Origin: Microlunatus parietis
GTDB taxonomy: Bacteria; Actinomycetota; Actinomycetes; Propionibacteriales; Propionibacteriaceae
Length of the DNA stretch: 64,000 nt
Direction: 5' to 3'
Assembly: GCF_013407955.1 (NCBI RefSeq)
Contig: NZ_JACCBU010000001.1
Coordinates: 6,386,001 to 6,450,000, forward strand
The stretch's first letter is position 1; each line of letters begins with the position of its first letter. The notes below the pieces were generated by a model. The model made no database searches and had not been told where the DNA came from. It saw only the letters and a program-made list of their open reading frames with translations. The position numbers and the translations under genes were made by a program. Shown piece by piece: positions 41,614 through 49,719 of this stretch.

Positions 41614-42417
41614 GTGAGCACGCGCGAGGTCGTCGGCATCGCCGTCGACAAGGGCTTGGTCCGGCGCTGGCGTGACTGGTTCGCGCCAGCCCGGCAAGCG
41701 TTCCCGATCGGCCTGGTGCCGGATGCCGCCGCAGCGGCCATCCCGATCCGGACGATGAAGCCGACCGCCGAGTGGGTGGACACCTTCTTCATGTACGGCG
41801 GCTCGTGGACCTGGTTCGACGAGTCGGAGTTCGCCGCGCTGCCCGCCCGCAGCCGGCGAGCCCTGCTGGCGGCCCGCCGGCGGACGATGCGCCCCAAGAC
41901 GGCGCCGGTGCTCTGGCCGTCGGAACTCGCCCGGGCGGGCGACGAACCGATGTTCAGCTGGATCGAGTCGGGCATCAAGCCGAGCCGCCACGGAGAGGTG
42001 CCGCGGGACGTCTGGCGCACCGCCCGCCGGCTGCTGCCCGAGGCCGAGCGGCTGGCCGGCACCTTCGAGCCGGCCGGCTCCGGCCCGAACTGCTTCGGCA
42101 ACGTGCTGGCCGCCGCCGGGGTGCCGGACAGCGAGACGGTCAGCGTCGGCCCGGGACAGTTCCAGACCTGGCTGGACGAGGCCACCGAGCCGGTACGCGG
42201 GACCGGCCATGATCAGGAACCGGGCACCGTCCTGGTCTGGACCGAGCGCGGCAAGCTCGGGCACGCCGTGGTGACCCTCGGCGACGGCTGGGTGCACAAC
42301 AAGCCCTCCCAGTCCTGGTCCAGCCCACGCCTCGTCTGGACCGTCACCGCCGCCGTACACTCCTGGCGCTTCCCCGGCACCAAGCTGCACCGCTACAAGA
42401 TCAAATCCGCCACCTGA
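41614..42417 (+). CDS. Protein with possible NlpC/CHAP-like Cys-His pair
   Basis: A 267-residue protein from GTG 41614. The second half has PNCFGNVLAAAG, where Cys begins a helix, and later GKLGHAVVTLGDGWVHNKPS, where His begins a strand. This order resembles the catalytic Cys and His of papain-like NlpC/P60 or CHAP amidases, but there is no signal peptide and the N-terminal half is unrecognised. Transcribed divergently from the HAD pair. Repeat family B begins 29 bases after its stop. Confidence 0.6.
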   Translation: MSTREVVGIAVDKGLVRRWRDWFAPARQAFPIGLVPDAAAAAIPIRTMKPTAEWVDTFFMYGGSWTWFDESEFAALPARSRRALLAARRRTMRPKTAPVLWPSELARAGDEPMFSWIESGIKPSRHGEVPRDVWRTARRLLPEAERLAGTFEPAGSGPNCFGNVLAAAGVPDSETVSVGPGQFQTWLDEATEPVRGTGHDQEPGTVLVWTERGKLGHAVVTLGDGWVHNKPSQSWSSPRLVWTVTAAVHSWRFPGTKLHRYKIKSAT

Positions 42418-42445
42418 GCCCTCGCTTCAGCTCGATCACGGACGA

Positions 42446-42507
42446 CGCCGAGCGGACGCCTTGACCGGCAGAATCGCCGAAATCGAGGTCAAGGGGTCCG
42501 CTCGGTG
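42446..42507. repeat. Palindromic repeat family B, copy 2 (intact)
   Basis: Two 21-base arms, 42446-42466 and 42487-42507, match at 19 of 21 positions when inverted (core GAGCGGAC-CCTTGACC against GGTCAAGG-GTCCGCTC) around a 20-base centre. It follows the 41614 gene by 29 bases. The other copy is at 19136. There is no T tract. It could act as a transcription-stopping hairpin or a protein site. Confidence 0.65.
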
Positions 42508-42627
42508 ATGACCGGGCCGCCCGAAGACGCACGATCGCCGCCCGGTCCCGCACGAGCCGGACGCGCTGTGCTTGGGCGACGCCTTCGGGGTGAGAGCGGG
42601 CACGTCCGATCGCCGCGACGCCTTCGA

Positions 42628-43170
42628 TCACCCTAGTTGGTTCCCGAGCGAGTCCTGGTGCGACGATGCTCGGCGCGTCGGGTGTGGTGTGGTGGGTGCT
42701 GCGGCTGGGGTCCCGGGCGCCTTCGTCGCGTCGGGCACGTGGTCTGCTGGCTAGCTCCGGCTGAGTCCGGGGCCTTGGCGTCGGGCGTGCAGTCAGCAGC
42801 GACGCGCCTCGGCCGGGTCCGAGCGGCTTCGTCGCGTCGAGCGTGTGATCCCGTGGCATGCCCGGCCGGGCCGGGCGGTTTCCTGGCGTCGGGTGGGCCT
42901 GCTGGCGTACTTCGGCTGGGTCCGAGCGGCATCGTAGCGTCAGTCGTGGGGCCTGCTGGGCACGCCTCGGCTGGGTCCGGGCGCCTTTCCTCGCGTCGGG
43001 CGTGCGATCCGGTGGTTGGCGTGCTCCGGCCGGTGCGGGCGGCTTCGTCGCGCCGGGGTGTGGTCCGGGTGATGTGGTCCGGCCGGATCCGGGCGGCTTC
43101 GTCGCGATGAGTGTGTGGTCGGGTGGCGTGCTCCGACCGGTATCGGGCGGCTTGGCGCGTCGGGGCTGGC
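42628..43170. repeat. Imperfect tandem array, about ten units of 50-56 bases
   Basis: Units end in variants of CGTCGGGCGTG and contain CTCCGGCYGGGTCCGGGCGG then CTTCGTCGCG. The anchor TCGGG-like positions are 42679, 42731, 42781, 42837, 42889, 42940, 42996, 43052, 43107 and 43160, giving spacings of 52, 50, 56, 52, 51, 56, 56, 55 and 53. Units differ at many positions, so the array is old. Function unknown. Confidence 0.7.
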
Positions 43171-43208
43171 GGCGTTCTCGGTGCTGGGCGCCGGCGATCT
43201 TCCCGGTC

Positions 43209-43319
43209 GCGGCGCTGTGATCATGCCGGCGTCCACCCCCGTCCGTTCCGCGCGATCTCCCCGGTGCTGCGGCGCTGTGATCATGCCAGCATCCACTCCG
43301 TCGGTTCCGCGCGAACTCC
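43209..43319. repeat. Two-copy direct repeat, 60-base period
   Basis: GCGGCGCTGTGATCATGCC and about 32 following bases at 43209-43260 recur at 43269-43319 with a few substitutions (CGGCGTCCACCCC against CAGCATCCACTCC, both continuing into GTTCCGCGCG). It lies directly after the tandem array and may be a later duplication. Confidence 0.7.
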
Positions 43320-43425
43320 TCGCGCCGCGGCGCGAGGAGCCCGTCAGGTCCGGCGCCGTGCAGCCGGCTCCCTGCGGGGGTGTCCTCGCGCCGCGGCACG
43401 CACCGGGCGCCGCCTCCAACCCCTT

Positions 43426-43505
43426 CGCCGACAGGTCACTTGTGCAGCGACACGCCGACAGAACGCCTGCTTTTGTGACTGGTCAGCGGGATTTGGGTGG
43501 GGGTG
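43426..43505 (-). repeat. Dispersed palindromic repeat, family A, copy 3
   Basis: Inverted on the plus strand. Read on the minus strand: CCACCCAAATCCCGC, then TGACCAGTCAC, core AAAAGCAGGCGTTCTG and CGGCGTGTCGCTGC, and arm GTGACCTGTCGGCG. The lacI TGA (43483-43485) lies inside its first arm, so the last residues of the regulator are encoded by the element. The arms have several mismatches. Confidence 0.78.
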
Positions 43506-44499
43506 GGGCGGTGGACTCGCGGTAGATGAGGCGGTTGATGGTCTTGGTGGTGGGTTCGGGCGCGGGTTCGCCGCGGATCTCGGCGAGCAGGCGGAGGATG
43601 CCGTCGCGACCCTGGGCCTCGCGGTTCACGGCGACGGTGGACAGCGACGGGGTGGTGAACCGGGCGAACTCGAGATCGTCCCAGCCGAACACGCTGAGAT
43701 CGCGCGGCACCTCCCAGCCGCGGGACCGGGCGCCGCGGATCACCCCGGTGGCGACGACGTCGTTGCCCGCGACCACCGCGGTGACGCCGCAGTCGTCCGG
43801 CAGGCTGGTGATCCCGTCGTACCCCGACTTGGCGGTCCAGTTGCCGTCGTGGACGCCGACCGAGCGCAGGCCCATCCGCTCGATCGTCTCGAGATAGACG
43901 CTCTTCCGGTTCCGGGCCGAGGCGAACGTCGACGGTCCGGCGACGTGGAAGAAGTCCCGGTGGCCGAGCCCGGCAAGGTGTTCGATGATCTCCCGGATCT
44001 CGGTCGCGTCGGCGAGCTCGCCCAGGCCGCGGAGGTTGTCGTCATAGGTGCCGGTGGCCACGATGGGGATCTCGGCGGAGGCTCGGCCGCGTACGTCGAT
44101 CGAGGAGATGGACAGGATGCCCTCGACCTGACCGGACCGGGCCAGATCGATGATCCGGGCCGAACGAGACCGCACGCTGCCCTCGACGCTGACCATCTCG
44201 ACCTGATACCCGGCCTGATGCGCGGTCTCGGTCGCCGCCGCCAGCAGCCGGCCCGGGAAGGCTTCCGGGCTCGCGGGCATCACGATCGCCAGCCGGTTCG
44301 TCCGCCGGGTCCGCATCGAGCGGGCCACCAGGTTCGGCCGGTAGTCGAGCGCCTTCACGGCGAAGTCCACCTTGACCCGGGTGGTCGGCTTCAGGCTCTC
44401 CTTGTCCTGCAGATACCGCGAGACCGTCGTGTGGGAGACACCGGCGAGCCGGGCCACCTGATGGATCGTCGCCGGTCTGTTCGGGCTGGAAGTCGTCAC
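43483..44499 (-). CDS. LacI-family transcriptional regulator
   Basis: A 338-residue sugar-responsive repressor. N-terminal helix-turn-helix TIHQVARLAGVSHTTVSRYLQ, hinge region, then the periplasmic-binding-protein-like effector domain (LAIVMPASPEAFPG, ... ITSLPDDCGVTAVVAGNDVVATGV, VFGWDDLEFARFTTPSLSTV). I chose GTG 44499 for its AGGAGG site. The C terminus APPPPKSR is read from repeat family A copy 3. It is divergent from the sugar ABC operon, whose promoter region has matching operator-like sites. Confidence 0.9.
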   Translation of the reverse strand: MTTSSPNRPATIHQVARLAGVSHTTVSRYLQDKESLKPTTRVKVDFAVKALDYRPNLVARSMRTRRTNRLAIVMPASPEAFPGRLLAAATETAHQAGYQVEMVSVEGSVRSRSARIIDLARSGQVEGILSISSIDVRGRASAEIPIVATGTYDDNLRGLGELADATEIREIIEHLAGLGHRDFFHVAGPSTFASARNRKSVYLETIERMGLRSVGVHDGNWTAKSGYDGITSLPDDCGVTAVVAGNDVVATGVIRGARSRGWEVPRDLSVFGWDDLEFARFTTPSLSTVAVNREAQGRDGILRLLAEIRGEPAPEPTTKTINRLIYRESTAPPPPKSR

Positions 44500-44619
44500 A
44501 GTGTCCTCCTCACGCTCCCGCATGCCGAGTCACAGTATCACTGGGTGGACAGCTGTCCGTCGATTATGCGCAACTCGGCTCGCTGATGCCGGAAAACCTC
44601 ATCAAATCCGTGACCAAGA

Positions 44620-44636
44620 AAGTGATCGATCCACCG
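44620..44636. promoter_or_regulatory. Operator-like site O2 (lacI-proximal)
   Basis: AAGTGATCGATCCACCG agrees at 15 of 17 positions with the inverted site at 44937-44953. It is about 120 bases upstream of the repressor gene start, so the pair could support autoregulation or looping over about 317 bases. Confidence 0.55.
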
Positions 44637-44877
44637 ATCGTACGGGATTCCAAGGAATTTCGGCATCACGTACAGAAATTGCACGATCGGAACCTTCTCG
44701 GTCGACCGGACCAGTTCATCGGCTGGACCGGACTCGGCCGGGCGGGGTGGCCGGACCGGTGCCGGCGGACTGTGGGTCCGGCGCCCGAGCGTCCTCGGGG
44801 ATGCCTTGTCGGCATGGTTTTCCGGGTACGGGACCGGGTTCGGACACCGGTTTGCAACGATCCATGGCAAACGATGG

Positions 44878-44953
44878 CAACCGTTGGCCACGGCCTTGAC
44901 GCCCTGCGTCGGTCCCGATTACTGTCCCGCACAGAAAAGTGGATCGATCACTT
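44878..44953 (+). promoter_or_regulatory. Promoter and operator of the sugar ABC operon
   Basis: -35 TTGACG (44896-44901), 18-base spacer, -10 TACTGT (44920-44925). Upstream is CAACCGTTG (44878-44886), a LacI-type inverted repeat. Downstream AAGTGGATCGATCACTT (44937-44953) is a near-perfect 17-base palindrome that would cover the start of transcription. AAAGGAG precedes the permease GTG. Confidence 0.6.
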
Positions 44954-44980
44954 TTTGCCGGCCGACCCAAAGGAGCGTTC

Positions 44981-45973
44981 GTGACCGAGGTCGATCTCGC
45001 CCGGCCGGCCCGCCGAACACGCGGGCCGGAGGCGATAACGGAATCTCCGCATCAAATACGGAGACTCTCCATCTTCACGCGATTACGGCGTGACTATCCC
45101 GTGCTGCTGCTCGCGATTCCGGGAATGCTGATCATCCTGGCGTTCCAGTACTACCCCTTGTGGGGCAACGTCATCGCGTTCCAGGACTACCAGCCCTACC
45201 TCGGGGTCGAGCAGAGTCTCTGGGTCGGCTTCGAGAACTTCAAGATCATCGCCAGCGGTGACCCGGCCTTCCTGAACGCGGTCCAGAACACACTGATCCT
45301 GACCGCGATCCAGACCGTGATCGTCTTCCCGGCTCCGATCGTCGTCGCCCTGGTCCTGCACAGCCTGCTCTCCAACCGGCTCCGCCAGCTGGTGCAGAGC
45401 ATCATCTACGTGCCGCACTTCATGTCCTGGGTGATCGTGGTCGCGGTCTTCCAACAGGTGCTGGGCGGCACCGGCATGATCAACAACTGGTTGCGGATGA
45501 ACGGCTTCGAGGCGATCAACATCATCGGCAACGTGGAGGCGTTCCGGGCGCTGTTGACCTCGCAGGTGATGTGGAAGGACACCGGGTGGGCGACCATCCT
45601 GTTCCTGGCCGTGCTGTCCCAGATCGACCGTTCGCTGTACGAGGCGTCGGCGGTGGACGGTGCCGGCCGCTGGCGGCAGACCTGGCACGTCACGCTGCCG
45701 GGCCTGAAGCCGATCATCATCCTGTTGTTGATCTTGAAGCTCGGCGACTCGCTGACGGTCGGCTTCGAGCAGATCATCCTGCAGCAGTCCGCGGTCGGGG
45801 TCGATGCGAGTGAGGTCCTCGACACGTACGTCTACAACAACGGGATCATCGGCGGGAACTGGGGCGTCTCGGCCGCGGTCGGCCTGGTGAAGAGCGTCGT
45901 CGCGCTGACGCTGGTCCTGCTGGCCAACAAGATCGCGCACAAGTTCGGCGAAGAGGGGGTGTACAAGGGATGA
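44981..45973 (+). CDS. Sugar ABC transporter permease, LplB/YteP type
   Basis: A 330-residue permease with six membrane segments and the EAA-type loop EASAVDGAGRWRQTWHVTLPGL. The LplB/YteP subgroup imports oligosaccharides, often of plant or host polysaccharides. It begins with a poorly conserved 40-residue cytoplasmic head before YPVLLLAIPGMLIILAFQYYP. GTG 44981 has AAAGGAG nine bases upstream. Its stop overlaps the next permease. Confidence 0.9.
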   Translation: MTEVDLARPARRTRGPEAITESPHQIRRLSIFTRLRRDYPVLLLAIPGMLIILAFQYYPLWGNVIAFQDYQPYLGVEQSLWVGFENFKIIASGDPAFLNAVQNTLILTAIQTVIVFPAPIVVALVLHSLLSNRLRQLVQSIIYVPHFMSWVIVVAVFQQVLGGTGMINNWLRMNGFEAINIIGNVEAFRALLTSQVMWKDTGWATILFLAVLSQIDRSLYEASAVDGAGRWRQTWHVTLPGLKPIIILLLILKLGDSLTVGFEQIILQQSAVGVDASEVLDTYVYNNGIIGGNWGVSAAVGLVKSVVALTLVLLANKIAHKFGEEGVYKG

Positions 45974-46911
45974 CCCAGCTCACGGCGGCACGGCCTGCTC
46001 GTGCACAAGGGAAGCGGCGTCAGGTGCTCGTCGGCGGCATGGTGATGCCGCGGATGCCCGAGCGGGTGATCAAGGCGATCTTCCTCTTCGTCATCTGCGG
46101 CTTGGTGGTCTTCCCGTTCATCGGGGTGATCTCGACCAGCCTGGCGACGCCCGAGGAGGTGGTCCAGTCGGGTGGCTTCGTGCTGATCCCGACGCAGGGG
46201 CTCGATCTGTCCGCGTACCGTTCGATCTTCGCCGGCGGCACGGTGACGCAGGCGCTGCTGGTCAGCACCTTCATCACCACGGTCGGCACCGCGATCGCCC
46301 TGCTGCTCACCTGCACGCTCGGCTGGGCGCTGAGCCGGCGCGGCACGATCGGCAACAAGGCGCTGTTGCTCCTGGTCCTGATCAGCCTGCTGTTCAACCC
46401 CGGCCTGATCCCGATGTATCTCACCGTTCAGCAATTCGGCCTGCTGGACACGTTGTGGGCGGTGATCGTGCCGACCTGTGTCAGCGCGTTCAACGTGATC
46501 GTCGTCCGGGCGTTCTTCGTCGGACTTCCGCACGAGGTCATCGATTCGGCGCGGATCGACGGCGCCACGGAATGGAAACTGTTCTGGCACATCGGCCTGC
46601 CGCTGTCGAAGGCCGTGGTGGCGGTGATCGGCCTGTTCTACGGGGTCGGTTACTGGAACAGCTTCTTCAGCGCCCTGCTCTATCTCGACGACAGCAGTCT
46701 ATGGCCGCTGCAACTGGTGCTGCGCACCTATGTCGTCAACGGTGTCGAGATCGGTGGCCAGGATCTCGGCGTCGGCCAGGAGATCCTGCCGCCGCAGACT
46801 TCGATCCAAATGGCCATTCTGATGATTTCGATCATTCCGATTCTTTGTGTGTATCCGTTCATTCAGCGTCACTTCGCGAAGGGCGTCTTGACCGGAGCCG
46901 TGAAGGGCTGA
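45970..46911 (+). CDS. Sugar ABC transporter permease, LplC/YtcP type
   Basis: A 313-residue partner permease with six membrane segments and the EAA-type loop DSARIDGATEWKLFWHIGLPLS. The end ...CVYPFIQRHFAKGVLTGAVKG is the typical C terminus of this family. ATG 45970 overlaps the stop of the first permease. The ATPase is not encoded here; a shared MsiK-like ATPase elsewhere is usual in actinobacteria. Confidence 0.92.
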   Translation: MTQLTAARPARAQGKRRQVLVGGMVMPRMPERVIKAIFLFVICGLVVFPFIGVISTSLATPEEVVQSGGFVLIPTQGLDLSAYRSIFAGGTVTQALLVSTFITTVGTAIALLLTCTLGWALSRRGTIGNKALLLLVLISLLFNPGLIPMYLTVQQFGLLDTLWAVIVPTCVSAFNVIVVRAFFVGLPHEVIDSARIDGATEWKLFWHIGLPLSKAVVAVIGLFYGVGYWNSFFSALLYLDDSSLWPLQLVLRTYVVNGVEIGGQDLGVGQEILPPQTSIQMAILMISIIPILCVYPFIQRHFAKGVLTGAVKG

Positions 46912-46959
46912 CCCGAACAGGTCGTCCTCTTGCCCTAGGAAAATGAAAGGTACGAGACA

Positions 46960-48585
46960 ATGAAGACTCCCGATTCACGGCTGACCCGCCGGGCGATGCT
47001 CGCCGGAGGTGCGGCGCTCGGCATGGCCGGCGTCGTCGGCTGCTCGAACGAGGGCCGCGGCGGCACCACCGGCAACAACGACGAGGCGACGCGGACCCAG
47101 GTCCGGCCGGCCTATGTCCGTTACGAGGGCGTCCAGCCCGACCTGCCTGGCGCCGAGTACAAGATCCCGGACGCGTTCCTGAAATACCCGGAGGCTCCGG
47201 TGGACGCGATCACGGAACCGCCCGGCGACGGCAAGCCGATCACGGTGACCACCTACACGAACACCCCGATTCCGCCCAAGCTGGAGCAGAACACGTTCTG
47301 GCAGGAATTGAACAAGCAGGCCGGATCCCCGATCGAGGTGAGCCTCACCCCGTCGGTCGACTACACCCAGAAGTTCGCCACGGCGGTCGCCGGCAACAAG
47401 CTCGGCGACATCTTCCTGGTCGGTGGAATTCCGCAGGTCCCGCAGATGCTGGCGGCGAAGGCCGTCGACCTCACGCCGCACCTTTCCGGCGACAACATCA
47501 AGAAATACCCGTTCCTCGCCAATCTTCCCGAAGACGGCTGGAATTCCTGCATCTTCGGCGGCAAGATCTACGCCATCCCCATTCCGCGCGGCGCGATCAG
47601 TTCCAGCGTGCTCTACAGCCGCGAGGACATGCTGGCGGACCAGGGCCTGAAGGCCGAGGTCAAGAGCGCCGATGATTTCGTCGAATTGTGCAAGGCTCTG
47701 AGCGACAAGCGGAAGAACCGGTTCGCGCTGGCGACCGCGCCGACCCAGTACGTCCGGAACATGTTCGCGATGCCCAATCAGTGGAGCGAAGAGGGCGGCA
47801 AGCTGGTCAACTTCCGCGAACACGAGGCGCACGAAGCGGTGTTCGAGATCTTGAACCAGCTCTGGAAGGCCGGCTACATCCACCCGGACGCCTACTCGGG
47901 CCAGAACCAGGACATGAAGGTGCGGTTCAACAACGGGTCCAGCCCGCTGGTGGTGGACACCTTCAGCGGCTGGCAGACCTACCTGCAGACCCGGGTCGAT
48001 GAGGACACCCGGATCGCGATCATCCCGCCGCCAAAGGCCGACGGCTCCGGTGTCGGCGCGACCTGGCTGGGCGGCCACGTCATCGGCACCGTGGCGATCA
48101 ACAAGAACGCCGAGGACCGGATCGAGACCATCCTGGCGTATCTCAACTTCCTGGCCGCTCCGTTCGGCACCCAGGAATACCTGTTCCGCAAGTACGGCCT
48201 TGAGGGCGTCCATCACAAGATGGTCGACGGCAAGCCGGTGATCAACGACAAGGGGTTCAGCGAGACCCAGCTCGGCCTGTCCTACCAGGCCGACGGTCCG
48301 TGGACGATCTTCCTGCCCGAGGACGCGGAGAGCACCGAGACCTGCTTCAACGCGATGAAGGAGATCATCCCGAACGCGCTCGACAACCCGGTCACCGGCA
48401 TGTATTCCGAGACCGACCGCCGCAAGGGCCCGCAGATCAACGAGGCGCTCGACGACGTCACCGAGGACATCATCACCGGCCGCAAGCCGATCTCGGCCTG
48501 GGCGCCGGCGGTGAAGAAATGGAAGACTGACGGCGGTGATCAGATCGCCGAGGAGTTGAGCAAGGCACTCGCCGAATCCCGCTGA
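46960..48585 (+). CDS. Extracellular sugar-binding lipoprotein (LplA type)
   Basis: A 541-residue substrate-binding protein. The N terminus RLTRRAMLAGGAALGMAG and lipobox VVGC indicate a Tat-exported lipoprotein. The mature domain shows the large LplA-type fold with IFLVGGIPQVPQM, KIYAIPIPRGAISSSVLYSR and GTVAINKNAEDR. It delivers an oligosaccharide or acidic sugar to the two permeases. G+C is somewhat lower than around it. AAAGG ribosome site. Confidence 0.9.
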   Translation: MKTPDSRLTRRAMLAGGAALGMAGVVGCSNEGRGGTTGNNDEATRTQVRPAYVRYEGVQPDLPGAEYKIPDAFLKYPEAPVDAITEPPGDGKPITVTTYTNTPIPPKLEQNTFWQELNKQAGSPIEVSLTPSVDYTQKFATAVAGNKLGDIFLVGGIPQVPQMLAAKAVDLTPHLSGDNIKKYPFLANLPEDGWNSCIFGGKIYAIPIPRGAISSSVLYSREDMLADQGLKAEVKSADDFVELCKALSDKRKNRFALATAPTQYVRNMFAMPNQWSEEGGKLVNFREHEAHEAVFEILNQLWKAGYIHPDAYSGQNQDMKVRFNNGSSPLVVDTFSGWQTYLQTRVDEDTRIAIIPPPKADGSGVGATWLGGHVIGTVAINKNAEDRIETILAYLNFLAAPFGTQEYLFRKYGLEGVHHKMVDGKPVINDKGFSETQLGLSYQADGPWTIFLPEDAESTETCFNAMKEIIPNALDNPVTGMYSETDRRKGPQINEALDDVTEDIITGRKPISAWAPAVKKWKTDGGDQIAEELSKALAESR

Positions 48586-48614
48586 CGGACAAGATCATCC
48601 ACGTTGTGAAAGGA

Positions 48615-48640
48615 ACGCCCCTCCGGTCGCGAAGGGGCGT
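48615..48640 (+). terminator. Hairpin between binding protein and dehydrogenase genes
   Basis: ACGCCCCT (48615-48622) and AGGGGCGT (48633-48640) form a perfect 8-base stem with a 10-base loop, 27 bases before the next ATG. No T tract. It may stabilise the upstream mRNA, giving more binding protein than enzyme, as is common after binding-protein genes. Confidence 0.55.
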
Positions 48641-48666
48641 CCCACCTTCCTGATCGAGAGGAATCC

Positions 48667-49719
48667 ATGACCACCCCGCAGCCCGTACGGTTCGCCGCCG
48701 TCGGACTTGATCATGCTCACATCTTCGGCCAGATCGCCGGCCTGATCCGGTCCGGCGCCGAGTTCGTCGCGATGGCGACCGACGACCCGGACGCGGCGAT
48801 CGCCGCCAAGGTCCGGGAGGTGCACCCGGACGTCGAGGTTGCCGACGATCCCGACGAGCTGGCCGTCCGGGACGGCATCGACCTGGTCGTCACGGCCGCG
48901 GTGCCGGACCGGCGCGGCCCGATCGCCGTTGCGGCGCTCCGGGCCGGCAAGGACGTCGTTGCCGACAAGCCGGGCTGCGTCACCCTTGATCAACTCGCCG
49001 AGATCGAGAAGGCGGTCGCCGATACCGGCCGGTTCTGGTCGGTGACGTTCTCGGAGCGGTTCGAGGTGAAGTGCGTGATCAAGGCCGGCGAGTTGGTCCG
49101 GGAGGGCCGGATCGGCACCGTCGTGCAGACGCTCGGCCTCGGCCCGCACCGGGTCGGCGACCGCGGCCACCTCGGCGACGGCAAGGGCCGGCCGGACTGG
49201 TTCTACGACAACCAGCGCTACGGCGGCATCATCGCCGACATCGCCTCGCACCAGATCGACCAGTTCCTCTGGTTCACCGGGTCGAAGACGGCCGAGGTGG
49301 TGGCCAGCACGGTCGGCAACTTCGCCAATCCGGACACGCCGGGCCTGCAGGACTTCGGGGAGGTCCTGCTGCGCAGCGAGACCGCACAGGGCTACGTCCG
49401 GGTCGACTGGTACACCCCGGCCGGGCTGCCGACCTGGGGCGACGGGCGACTGATGGTGCTCGGCACCCAGGGCTACATCGAGATGCGCAAGTACGTCGAC
49501 CTGGAGGGCCGCGAGGGCGGCAACCACCTGTTCCTGGTCGACCAGGAGGGCACCCACTACATCGACTGCAGCGACGTCGAGCTGCCGTACTACCCGGCCC
49601 TGGTCCAGGACGTACGGGAGCGGACCACGACAGCCGCGCCGCAGGAGCACACGTTCGAGACGATGCGGCTGGCCCTCACCGCCCAGCAGAACGCGACGGT
49701 CCGGGGAGCGGCCCGATGA
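48667..49719 (+). CDS. Gfo/Idh/MocA family oxidoreductase
   Basis: A 350-residue NAD(P)-dependent sugar dehydrogenase-like protein. Rossmann start RFAAVGLDHAHIFGQIAG (Gly pattern altered from GxGxxG), DKPGCVT corresponding to the EKP motif with catalytic Lys, and a C-terminal beta-sheet domain. Related proteins oxidise or isomerise sugars and inositols. Starts 82 bases after the binding-protein gene and overlaps a second family member by four bases. Confidence 0.88.
   Translation: MTTPQPVRFAAVGLDHAHIFGQIAGLIRSGAEFVAMATDDPDAAIAAKVREVHPDVEVADDPDELAVRDGIDLVVTAAVPDRRGPIAVAALRAGKDVVADKPGCVTLDQLAEIEKAVADTGRFWSVTFSERFEVKCVIKAGELVREGRIGTVVQTLGLGPHRVGDRGHLGDGKGRPDWFYDNQRYGGIIADIASHQIDQFLWFTGSKTAEVVASTVGNFANPDTPGLQDFGEVLLRSETAQGYVRVDWYTPAGLPTWGDGRLMVLGTQGYIEMRKYVDLEGREGGNHLFLVDQEGTHYIDCSDVELPYYPALVQDVRERTTTAAPQEHTFETMRLALTAQQNATVRGAAR

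Larger units (their letters stand above)
42418..43482. other. 1.06-kb gene-free repeat region
   Basis: No credible gene. The minus-strand frame 42401-43399 is open, but its product is Pro/Arg/Thr-rich repeats created by the tandem array. The region holds in order repeat family B, a tandem array, a two-copy direct repeat, a hairpin-rich stretch near 43330 and the start of repeat family A copy 3. Confidence 0.65.
44500..44980. promoter_or_regulatory. 481-base regulatory region between lacI-type gene and sugar operon
   Basis: Gene-free. It holds a LacI-type operator pair (entries at 44620 and 44937), a CAACCGTTG element and a sigma-70-like promoter. The stretch 44640-44870 has a lower-GC part followed by a GC-rich part, with no recognisable gene. 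The minus-strand frame 44538-44891 has no ribosome site or known domain. Confidence 0.6.

Noticed and set aside
42628..43170. CRISPR array
   Set aside because: There is no alternation of exact repeats and unique spacers. Whole units diverge together, and no cas gene is present.
42401..43399. Minus-strand frame of 332 codons with repeated TKPPG-like segments
   Set aside because: The repeats follow from the tandem DNA array; unit lengths of 50-56 are often not multiples of three, and no ribosome site or signal is present.
44538..44891. Minus-strand frame upstream of the LacI-type gene
   Set aside because: No ribosome site or recognisable domain, and it overlaps the promoter and operators of the sugar operon.
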